Below, piece by piece: positions 45,416 through 52,820 of a stretch of DNA of 64,000 nt. The stretch comes from Crocinitomicaceae bacterium. Lineage in GTDB: Bacteria; Bacteroidota; Bacteroidia; Flavobacteriales_D; Crocinitomicaceae. Position 1 is the stretch's first letter, and every line of letters begins with the position of its first letter. Below the pieces are notes generated by a model that saw nothing but the letters and a program-made list of their open reading frames with translations, was not told where the DNA came from and did not search any database. A program made the translations under genes and the position numbers. The stretch spans positions 1 through 64,000 of the forward strand of contig JAGOBK010000004.1 of NCBI GenBank assembly GCA_017983465.1, read 5' to 3'.

Positions 45416-45432
45416 AATCCTGAGCGGATCAC
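45416..45432 (+). repeat. Degenerate copy of tRNA-Arg 3' end
   Basis: AATCCTGAGCGGATCAC resembles AATCCTTTCGGGATCAC of the tRNA-Arg T arm and acceptor at 45237-45253. A TTCAAAGAGCTTTTTC about 12 bases further resembles the right half of the tRNA-Arg terminator. Confidence 0.5.
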
Positions 45433-45586
45433 AAAGTCTGTTATTCAAAGAGCTTTTTCACTTAATAATGACATAACTTATTTCATTTGTTTTTCTGTAT
45501 AGTTTAAATTCAAGTTCACCAAACCCCCATTTCGCAACCTAATTTCTTTCCTCCCGTAAACCACCCAAACTTTAAAACAACAAACA
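45433..45586. other. Non-coding leader region before beta-barrel gene
   Basis: Apart from the terminator-like remnant near 45444-45460 nothing coding is seen. The last 60 bases are rich in A and C (AAACAACAAACA before the ATG), typical of a Bacteroidetes 5' leader. Confidence 0.5.
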
Positions 45587-46270
45587 ATGAAAAAAGTATT
45601 ACTAAGTGTTGGTCTTTTCGCCATGACCATGACCGCAAAAGCTCAAGTTATTTCGTTCGATGCAGGACTAAAAGGAGCCTACAGTGCAACGGAGATGTTT
45701 AACAATAATATCTCTGACCTTGGCGCCATTCAAGATTACAGAATGTCTACTGGATCTAATTATGGTGTTGCATTAAATGCGAATTTAGGAAAGATTGGTT
45801 TAAGTGTTGAATTCTTGCCTGGTACCTTTAATACAGGTTACCAAGGAACGATTGGTTCTGGAAACTTTGCATCTACTTATACGTCCAATGTTGAATTGAA
45901 AACTTTTTCCATTCCAATCTTAGTTAGACTTGGTGGACAAACAGGTGGGTACGCGGAAGTTGGGATTTCTACCAATGGGGTAAAATTAGCTACGTATTCT
46001 AACTCATTATCAACAGCAACAGCTGATGTGACTGGAAAATATAATTCGTACACAACTGCAGTACTTGGTTTTGGATCGAATATCAGTTTAGGGGATAGTT
46101 TTCCACTTATTCTAAACGTGGGTGTTCGTTTGCAATACGGAATTACCGATGCAGCCGGTGTAGATGCATTAGGCAATGATTTAACAAACACGAATGCTTA
46201 TCCAACATACCAAAAATCTTCTGCTGCTTCAGCTGGATTGCATGTAGGATTGACGTACAAAATCAAATAA
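45587..46270 (+). CDS. Outer-membrane beta-barrel protein (PorT/OMP_b-brl-like)
   Basis: 227 aa. A signal peptide (residues 1-19, ending KAQ) is followed by alternating amphipathic beta strands (YGVALNANLGKIGLSVEF, LKTFSIPILVRLG, PLILNVGVRLQYGITD) and a C-terminal strand ending LHVGLTYKIK. The pattern fits the small 8- to 10-strand barrels of Bacteroidetes outer membranes. Specific function is unknown. It ends before a bidirectional terminator. Confidence 0.85.
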   Translation: MKKVLLSVGLFAMTMTAKAQVISFDAGLKGAYSATEMFNNNISDLGAIQDYRMSTGSNYGVALNANLGKIGLSVEFLPGTFNTGYQGTIGSGNFASTYTSNVELKTFSIPILVRLGGQTGGYAEVGISTNGVKLATYSNSLSTATADVTGKYNSYTTAVLGFGSNISLGDSFPLILNVGVRLQYGITDAAGVDALGNDLTNTNAYPTYQKSSAASAGLHVGLTYKIK

Positions 46271-46285
46271 GATTTTCTCATCATA

Positions 46286-46320
46286 AAAAAAAGGGGCTTG
46301 AATTTCAAGCCCCTTTTTTT
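46286..46320. terminator. Bidirectional terminator
   Basis: A GGGGCTTGAA / TTTCAAGCCCC hairpin (46293-46313) is flanked by A and T runs on both sides, serving the convergent barrel gene (plus) and the type IX cargo gene (minus). Confidence 0.9.
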
Positions 46321-46333
46321 GTGTCTATATCGT

Positions 46334-48115
46334 TTAATGAATCAGGTGAATAAAGCCATGTAAGGTATACAAAGTACTTTCTTGATCGTCGTATTCGTAT
46401 TTGATGCTTTGTGGCGTTACCGTGTAAAAATATACGCCATCTTCCAATACATTTCCGCTAGCATCTTTTCCAGTCCAATCGTTTTTGTAATCTTCGTTGC
46501 TGTAAATAACATTGCCCCAACGATTGAAGATTGTCACACTCACTTTGTCGTAATCTTCCCAATTACGGATGATGAGGATGTCGTTGATTTGATCGCTGTT
46601 TGCGGTAAGGACATTCGGAACAACCAACGGACACTGATTGTAAACACGGACTTCCGGCGAAGAAATGGTTTTCCCACATTGATCTAAAGCATTTACCGTA
46701 AAGATGTTCAAATTGGGTTGTAAGATTGTTGGATCTACAATCACTGTATCGTTGTTAGGGAAATTATTTGGTTGCCAATAATATGTGTAAGGTGGAACAC
46801 CATCACCAACTTGACACCACATGCTGGTCCATTCGCCGAAATCTGCACACACATTGACAGAATCAAGCGCTTTAATAGTCAATGGTAAGTAATCGATGAT
46901 CGTTAAAGAAATGGAAGTCGTGTCATAGGTTCCATCACATGGATTCGGAACGATCACGTTAAAGAATACCGTTTCATTTCCTTCGATAAGTCCATCAAAA
47001 ATAGCCGCAATTCCAATCGTGTCAGAAAGAACTCCTGCAGGAATAACCAAAGTGTCGTCGATGTAAGGATAATCCTCACCGTTTGTTGCGGTACCGCTTA
47101 ATAAAACTTGAACGATCAGGTTTTCGGTTGCATCTGCACGTCCCACAATGAATCCAGCAAAACCACAGTCTTCAATTAACTGCGTTGGACCTGTAACATC
47201 CACTTCGATAGGTAGTTCAACTTGACAAGCAACAACACGGTAACCAAAGGTTCGGATTTTCGTGTTGATCAGAATTCCATTTCGGTATTCTTTCACGGCA
47301 ACACCAGCCACATAATTCCCGATTAAATTAGGTGTGAAAGCCATCATTCCAGTCTGCGGGTTAATCGTGATGTTGGAACCTGTTCCAAAGGGAACAAATT
47401 CGGTGTAGGTTGGATTCCAGTTTACCGGTGCATACGGTCCAGCCGTTTCGGGATTTGGAACAACATTCGCAATACTTCCTCCAAGTAGAGGCGCCATTAA
47501 TTCATAAACGAGAGAGTCCCCATCCGGATCAAATGCTGAATGGTCAAAGTTTAATGTATTTTGAGAACAAAGTACAAGCGGTGGATAATTGATAAATCGA
47601 GCTCCTTGATTCGGAACGTTGATTAACGAAGATCCAGGAATATAAGTCGTTAAGGTAATTCCATTATTGGAAGGGTCCACAATGTTGTCGATATTTCCGG
47701 ACCAACAACAACGTTGGTAAGAAAGATAATATCCTTCGACATTGAAAGGAAGTGTGATGGTGTCAATGTAAATGGCTCTTTCCACACAGATGTCATTTGG
47801 AGGTGTAACACATGGGTCATCATAGACAATTGGAAGAATGTTTTGGCTGAAAATACTCACGTCATAAGAAGCGTAAATCGTTCCATCCATGTAAAATACG
47901 GTGTAATTTAACGGTGCATCGAAACCAGTTGCGGAGTTACAATCACGGTAAATTTCAATGGTAACCTTGTATTGGTTGTTTCCAAGAGAATCATAATAAA
48001 TTTCTCCACCGATGATGTGAGAAGCTTTTGATTCAAAGGAGAATCCAAGACAAAGCAAAAAGGTAAATAATGGTAAGAGGAGAGAACGGGTCATTTTAAA
48101 CATAATATTCTTCAT
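46334..48115 (-). CDS. Secreted protein with gliding-motility-associated (CHU_C) C-terminal domain
   Basis: 593 aa from the ATG at 48113-48115. A GTG nine codons upstream overlaps the -7 box and is rejected. After the signal peptide (ending KAS) the mature protein begins HIIGGEIYYDSLGN, a start typical of Bacteroidetes surface proteins, then several Ig/cadherin-like beta domains and a Calx-beta-like segment (GEDYPYIDDTLVIPAG, EGNETVFFNVIV). The last about 85 residues are the CHU_C type IX sorting domain (VSVTIFNRWGNVIYSNEDY, DWTGKDASGNVLEDGVYFY). It should be exported through the Por/T9SS system and fixed to the surface or released. Confidence 0.9.
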   Translation of the reverse strand: MKNIMFKMTRSLLLPLFTFLLCLGFSFESKASHIIGGEIYYDSLGNNQYKVTIEIYRDCNSATGFDAPLNYTVFYMDGTIYASYDVSIFSQNILPIVYDDPCVTPPNDICVERAIYIDTITLPFNVEGYYLSYQRCCWSGNIDNIVDPSNNGITLTTYIPGSSLINVPNQGARFINYPPLVLCSQNTLNFDHSAFDPDGDSLVYELMAPLLGGSIANVVPNPETAGPYAPVNWNPTYTEFVPFGTGSNITINPQTGMMAFTPNLIGNYVAGVAVKEYRNGILINTKIRTFGYRVVACQVELPIEVDVTGPTQLIEDCGFAGFIVGRADATENLIVQVLLSGTATNGEDYPYIDDTLVIPAGVLSDTIGIAAIFDGLIEGNETVFFNVIVPNPCDGTYDTTSISLTIIDYLPLTIKALDSVNVCADFGEWTSMWCQVGDGVPPYTYYWQPNNFPNNDTVIVDPTILQPNLNIFTVNALDQCGKTISSPEVRVYNQCPLVVPNVLTANSDQINDILIIRNWEDYDKVSVTIFNRWGNVIYSNEDYKNDWTGKDASGNVLEDGVYFYTVTPQSIKYEYDDQESTLYTLHGFIHLIH

Positions 48116-48141
48116 TGAAGCCACTTTGGGCCAGTTTTGCA

Positions 48142-48149
48142 CAAATTTA
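48142..48149 (-). promoter_or_regulatory. -7 box TAAATTTG of the type IX cargo gene
   Basis: Perfect TAnnTTTG on the minus strand, 26 bases before the chosen ATG. Confidence 0.55.
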
Positions 48150-48237
48150 CGACTAAATAATTGATGTCTTGTTCAGAATGCTTTTCAAATAAACGCAACG
48201 TACCTATGACGTAGAAAAATCGTATATTAGTTGCACG

Positions 48238-50430
48238 ATGCGGCAACGATTTTTTCTTCTGGTTATCATGTGTGTTTTATTCGTCTTTTCGAATGTCGCA
48301 CAAGGCAACTTGAAAAGTTTAAATCAACTGAAGAATCAACTTGCTGATGCGAAAACGATTACAGAGCAATTAGACGCAAAAATTGAACTAATTGATTTGT
48401 ATGAGCAAGTGGATCCAAGAAAATGGAAAACATCCATTTTGGAATTACATTCTATCAGAAAACGTTACCCAAAAGGGGAATCCCAACAAAAAATCGATAT
48501 CATTTTCGCGGAGTATTTGTTTAAGTCCGGAAATATTCAACGGTTTAAACTCGTGTTCTATACGAAATTATCAACGATTGTCGCTCAATCTAGGGATGTT
48601 CTTTTTCGTCTTAACCGGATTCGTTTCGAATATGAATTGGCATCACAAAAATGGCAGCAAGCAAGGCTGACAGCAGATTCTAGTTTGCGCTTATTGCGAA
48701 AAAATAGAAATAATGCTCGGTCATCCCTAATTTATCAAGATGTTTCGCGTTTGTACATGAGTATGTCGATGCGCGACTCTGCTTTTTGGGCCTCTGATCG
48801 TGCCATTTCATTTGCCAAGAGATCCCAAAAAAGAGAAGTTCTAGTTCAGGCTCTTCAAAATCAAGCGCGCAATTACGGTTATTTTTTAGATTTAGAAAGC
48901 GCCGTTCAAAAGGAGTTACAAGCAATTCGACTCGCAGAGGAATTACATGTTGACCACTTTAAAATACATTCCTTTATTGAAATCGCCCTCTATTCTTCGT
49001 ATGTTGGTAATTGGACAGAAGCCTTGGGTTACTTAAAACGCGCCTTGCAATTGGCTAGGGAATTTCACGATGATCGTTCTATTGCCATCATTGAATTGAA
49101 CTTTTCAAAGGTCTATCTACACCAAGGTCAAGTTACCTTAGCCTTTTACCATGTTCGAAAGTCTCAGCGCTCCTTTTTACAAGAAAAGGATCTTTATCAC
49201 GGTGCTCAATGTGCTCATTCGATTGGGAATATCGCAGCCGTAAAAGGAGACATTGCTTTGGCTAAAACTTCCTATGAACAAGCTATTTCCTTTTTTGATA
49301 GTGAAAAAATGGAGTCAGAATTAGCCGAGGTTTATCAGGATTATGGTCAATTGTGCATTCAAATTGGAGATTTAGCGAAAGCAAAGTATTACCTGGAGCT
49401 ATCGGTGAAAAGTGACAACATCGTTCATTCAATTCGTTTAATTGATCGATATAAATTGCTTTCGATGTTGTCCATGAGAAATGGTGATTTGCGAAATGCC
49501 TTAAAATTCCAAAACGATTACATCCAATTTTTAGAATCCAATTCCATCAAAAGAAACGATTCAAAAATTGCAGAGTTGACTTCTAGTAACCTTCGGGAAG
49601 AAAGAGAGCGCTTAATCGAGGTACAACAGCGACGCATTGAAAAAGAAAAGAAAGAACAGGAAATTTTGAAGTTGCAAAACGACCGCGTATTGTATATCTC
49701 ATTGATCATCATATTTGCCATTGTCTTCAGTTTGGTTATTTTGATTTTACGGATGAAGCAAGTACGTTCTCGACAAGAGCAAAGGGAAGCCGAATTGTCA
49801 CAAACCCTTTTGCGTACGCAAATGAATCCACATTTCGTATTTAATGCGATGTCTGTAATTCAAAGTTATATTTATGAGAATAATCCAGAAAAATCCTCTC
49901 AGTTCCTCGTGAATTTTTCGAGATTGATGCGCTTAATTCTCGAGAATTCACCAAAGGAATTTATTCCGATAGAGTTGGAACTAGAGATTTTGGATAAGTA
50001 TTTGAGCACGCAAAAAATGCGTTTCGAAAATCGATTCAGCTATGTTCTAAATGTTTCAGAGGATTTACTTTTCAATAAAGCGATAGTCCCCCCAATGATT
50101 ACGCAACCATTTATCGAAAATGCCATTGAGCACGGACAACTTCATACCGTTAAAGGTGGAGAAATCATCGTGGAAATGAAAGAGGTTGGTGGTAAACTGG
50201 AAATTAGTATCTCAGACAATGGAGTGGGGAGAAAAAAATCGGCTCAAACGAAAAAAATCCGCACGCACAAAAGTATGGCGATTGATATTACTCGAGAACG
50301 TATCGAGATATTAAATAAAAAGTATAAATTTAATGGCAGTTTGACTTTCAAGGATTTAGATGATGAAAAGGAGCAAGGTACGCTTGTGGTAATTGTCCTT
50401 CCGCTGAAATATGACACCGAAAACTTTTAA
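48238..50430 (+). CDS. TPR sensor histidine kinase, LytS/His_kinase family
   Basis: 730 aa. A signal peptide (1-22) leads a periplasmic region of about 420 residues made of TPR repeats (GNWTEALGYLKRALQLA, GDIALAKTSYEQAISFF, GDLAKAKYYLELSV), a coiled coil (about 445-480), a membrane helix at about 485-505, and the cytoplasmic His_kinase domain with phospho-acceptor His532 (QMNPHFVFNAMSVIQSY) and a HATPase part (FIENAIEHG, ISDNGVGRKKS). It forms a pair with the LytTR regulator 11 bases downstream. The stimulus is unknown. Confidence 0.93.
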   Translation: MRQRFFLLVIMCVLFVFSNVAQGNLKSLNQLKNQLADAKTITEQLDAKIELIDLYEQVDPRKWKTSILELHSIRKRYPKGESQQKIDIIFAEYLFKSGNIQRFKLVFYTKLSTIVAQSRDVLFRLNRIRFEYELASQKWQQARLTADSSLRLLRKNRNNARSSLIYQDVSRLYMSMSMRDSAFWASDRAISFAKRSQKREVLVQALQNQARNYGYFLDLESAVQKELQAIRLAEELHVDHFKIHSFIEIALYSSYVGNWTEALGYLKRALQLAREFHDDRSIAIIELNFSKVYLHQGQVTLAFYHVRKSQRSFLQEKDLYHGAQCAHSIGNIAAVKGDIALAKTSYEQAISFFDSEKMESELAEVYQDYGQLCIQIGDLAKAKYYLELSVKSDNIVHSIRLIDRYKLLSMLSMRNGDLRNALKFQNDYIQFLESNSIKRNDSKIAELTSSNLREERERLIEVQQRRIEKEKKEQEILKLQNDRVLYISLIIIFAIVFSLVILILRMKQVRSRQEQREAELSQTLLRTQMNPHFVFNAMSVIQSYIYENNPEKSSQFLVNFSRLMRLILENSPKEFIPIELELEILDKYLSTQKMRFENRFSYVLNVSEDLLFNKAIVPPMITQPFIENAIEHGQLHTVKGGEIIVEMKEVGGKLEISISDNGVGRKKSAQTKKIRTHKSMAIDITRERIEILNKKYKFNGSLTFKDLDDEKEQGTLVVIVLPLKYDTENF

Positions 50431-50441
50431 AATCAATACGA

Positions 50442-51188
50442 ATGACAAGAAAAGTACTCATTATCGATGATGAAAAGCCAACTCGGGAATTCATTCGAAA
50501 AATGCTTGAATCTTTTGATTTAAAGTTAGAAATCTATACTGATGGCGAAAGTGTTCAATCTGGAATTGAAGCCATTGAAAACTTAAAACCAGACATCGTC
50601 TTGTTGGATATTCAAATGCCTGACGGCAATGGATTTGATGTTTTAAAAGGTGTGTCAAATAAATCCTTTGAGATCATATTTATTACAGCCTATCAAGAAT
50701 TTGCTGTGCAAGCGATTAAATTTAGCGCCTTAGACTATATTTTAAAACCGATTGATGCGGAGGAATTAAAAAATGCGGTAATAAATGCGTTGCAATTATT
50801 ATCACATAAAAAGGATGATCAGCAAATTCAAGCGCTTCAGAATAATATTCAACCTCATTTGAAAAGAAAACTGGTGCTAAAAACACAAGAAAGTATTTTC
50901 GTAGTCGAAATTGATGACATCGTTCATTGTGAAGCTGATAAAAATTACACCTTCTTTTACCTGAATGATGGAAAGAAAATTTTGGTATCAAAAACCTTGA
51001 AAGATTACGATACCTTGTTGTCAGGACTCCAGTTTTTTAGAGTACATCAGTCTCACTTGATTAATTTGAACTGCGTGGAACGCTATGACAAACACGACGG
51101 AGGTTCTGTAATCCTAAAGGATGGAACGGCTATTCCACTTTCACCAGCGAAAAAGGAACAGTTCTTCAAAAGCTTAGATCAATTGTAA
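50442..51188 (+). CDS. LytTR-family response regulator
   Basis: 248 aa. The receiver domain (1-120) has the acidic pair IIDDE, phospho-acceptor Asp56 in VLLDIQMPDG, Thr in IFITAY and Lys in YILKPI. The LytTR DNA-binding domain follows (about 145-248; KLVLKTQESIFVVEIDDIVH, FFRVHQSHLINLNCV). It is activated by the adjacent TPR kinase. The regulon is unknown; no repeated LytTR target was seen upstream of the operon. Confidence 0.94.
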   Translation: MTRKVLIIDDEKPTREFIRKMLESFDLKLEIYTDGESVQSGIEAIENLKPDIVLLDIQMPDGNGFDVLKGVSNKSFEIIFITAYQEFAVQAIKFSALDYILKPIDAEELKNAVINALQLLSHKKDDQQIQALQNNIQPHLKRKLVLKTQESIFVVEIDDIVHCEADKNYTFFYLNDGKKILVSKTLKDYDTLLSGLQFFRVHQSHLINLNCVERYDKHDGGSVILKDGTAIPLSPAKKEQFFKSLDQL

Positions 51189-51189
51189 A

Positions 51190-52329
51190 TTAAGCGAGCG
51201 CTTGGGTCAAATCTGCGATTAAGTCATCTGCATCTTCGATTCCTACGCTTAGTCTAATCAATGAGTCAACTACACCGCTTTGCTCACGTACATCTTTAGG
51301 AATGGACGCATGTGTCATGGTTGCTGGGTGTCCGATTAAGGACTCTACACCACCCAAAGACTCAGCTAATGCGAAAATCTCTACTTTTTTCACGATCGAT
51401 AAAGCGTCCTCCAACTGATTTCCTTTCAAGTTGAATGAAATCATTCCGCCGAAACCACGCATTTGTCTTTTAGCGACTTCATGGTTTGGATGACTTTCAA
51501 ATCCTGGCCAATAAACTTTATCGATTTTCGGATGTGTCGCTAAGAATCGAGCTACTTTCTCACCGTTCTCGCAATGACGTTGAACGCGTAAATGAAGCGT
51601 TTTAATCCCACGTAATACTAAGAATGAATCCATAGGAGCAGTTACTGCACCCGTTGAATTCTGGATGCGGTACATTTCATTGGCAATCTTTTCATCAGAA
51701 CAAACCAATGCACCCATGACAACGTCTGAATGTCCACCAAGGTATTTCGTTACAGAATGCATCACCACATCAGCTCCTAGGTCTAAAGGATTTTGCAAGT
51801 ATGGAGTAGCAAAGGTATTGTCAACGCACAACATCGCTCCAGCTGCTTTAGAAATTTTGGCCATTGCTTCGATGTCGACGATATTCATCATTGGATTCGT
51901 CGGAGTTTCTACCCAAATCATTTTGGTGTTTGCATTGACTAATGCTGCAACGGCATCCACATCTTGCATATTCACAAAATGGAATTTGATGCCATATTTT
52001 TCGAAGATTGTTTTAAAAATACGGTAAGATCCTCCGTACAAGTCGTTCGTTGAAATGACTTCATCTCCTGGATTCAACATTTTTAACACACAATCAATTG
52101 CTGCTAATCCTGAGCCAAAACAAGCGCCAAACTTCCCGTTTTCAATCGCCGCGATGTTTTTTTCAAGCGCATGACGGGTAGGATTTTGCGTACGTGAGTA
52201 CTCGTAACCTTTATGGTTTCCAACGCCATCTTGAACATACGTTGAAGTTTGGTATATCGGTGTCATAATGGCACCTGTTGCTGGATCTGGATGAACACCA
52301 GCGTGGATAGCTTTTGTAGCGAATTTCAT
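51190..52329 (-). CDS. Cystathionine gamma-synthase/gamma-lyase family PLP enzyme
   Basis: 379 aa from the ATG at 52327-52329; the frame extends upstream without family residues. Cys/Met-metabolism PLP fold: YQTSTYVQDGVGNHKGYEYSR at the substrate entry, GSGLAAIDCVLK, and the PLP lysine in HSVTKYLGGHSDVVMG. Sequence alone cannot settle whether it makes cystathionine (MetB) or cleaves it (MetC/CGL); metH elsewhere in the window supports a methionine or trans-sulfuration role. Cytoplasmic tetramer. Confidence 0.9.
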   Translation of the reverse strand: MKFATKAIHAGVHPDPATGAIMTPIYQTSTYVQDGVGNHKGYEYSRTQNPTRHALEKNIAAIENGKFGACFGSGLAAIDCVLKMLNPGDEVISTNDLYGGSYRIFKTIFEKYGIKFHFVNMQDVDAVAALVNANTKMIWVETPTNPMMNIVDIEAMAKISKAAGAMLCVDNTFATPYLQNPLDLGADVVMHSVTKYLGGHSDVVMGALVCSDEKIANEMYRIQNSTGAVTAPMDSFLVLRGIKTLHLRVQRHCENGEKVARFLATHPKIDKVYWPGFESHPNHEVAKRQMRGFGGMISFNLKGNQLEDALSIVKKVEIFALAESLGGVESLIGHPATMTHASIPKDVREQSGVVDSLIRLSVGIEDADDLIADLTQALA

Positions 52330-52344
52330 GTGTTGAATTTTATG

Positions 52345-52352
52345 CAAAATTA
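52345..52352 (-). promoter_or_regulatory. -7 box TAATTTTG of the trans-sulfuration gene
   Basis: Perfect TAnnTTTG on the minus strand, 15 bases before the ATG, in the 32-bp gap behind the ATL gene. Confidence 0.55.
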
Positions 52353-52361
52353 GCAGAATCT

Positions 52362-52715
52362 TTAAGGTAAATTTAATTCTTTGGAGGGATCCCAAAAGAT
52401 TTCTGTAAAGTCTTGGATTTGATCGTCTTTAATTTTGATTCCTTCGGACTCCAAGGATTGTTGCATGGAATCAGGAGTAGGGAAGTGCATTTTACCACTT
52501 AGTAAGCCATTTCGGTTAACTACGCGGTGTGCGGGAATTCCGACATATTGATGAGAGGCATTCATCGCCCATCCAACCATGCGAGCTCCACTTTTCGAAC
52601 CGAGGTAATTGGCGATTGCACCATAGGATGTCACCCGTCCGTATGGTACGAGTTTCACGACTTGAAACACGAGTTCAAAGAAATCCTTGTTTTTGGTGTT
52701 CAAATTTTCAATCAT
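52362..52715 (-). CDS. Alkyltransferase-like protein (ATL)
   Basis: 117 aa from the ATG at 52713-52715. It is the DNA-binding half of O6-alkylguanine-DNA alkyltransferase: VPYGRVTSYGAIANYLG and MVGWAMNASHQYVGIPAHRVVNRNGLLSG. The active-site PCHRV of MGMT reads PAHRV here, so the acceptor cysteine is replaced by alanine. Such ATL proteins bind and flag alkylated guanine for nucleotide excision repair instead of removing the alkyl group. A promoter box ends four bases before the ATG. Confidence 0.92.
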   Translation of the reverse strand: MIENLNTKNKDFFELVFQVVKLVPYGRVTSYGAIANYLGSKSGARMVGWAMNASHQYVGIPAHRVVNRNGLLSGKMHFPTPDSMQQSLESEGIKIKDDQIQDFTEIFWDPSKELNLP

Positions 52716-52719
52716 GAAA

Positions 52720-52727
52720 CAAAGATA
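52720..52727 (-). promoter_or_regulatory. -7 box TATCTTTG, four bases before ATL ATG
   Basis: Perfect TAnnTTTG on the minus strand with the four-base spacing seen at other leaderless candidates. Confidence 0.55.
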
Positions 52728-52770
52728 AAAATGGATTCCATAGGATTTAGGTGATTCAATTATTTGAGAA

Positions 52771-52799
52771 ATAAAAAAGCCACCTGTTAAGGTGGCTTT
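52771..52799 (-). terminator. Terminator of the pyrophosphatase gene
   Basis: Nine-bp stem AAAGCCACC / GGTGGCTTT (52776-52784 / 52791-52799), six-base loop, T run on the minus strand. Confidence 0.9.
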
Positions 52800-52820
52800 C
52801 ATAATCTTTCTAATCAATGA

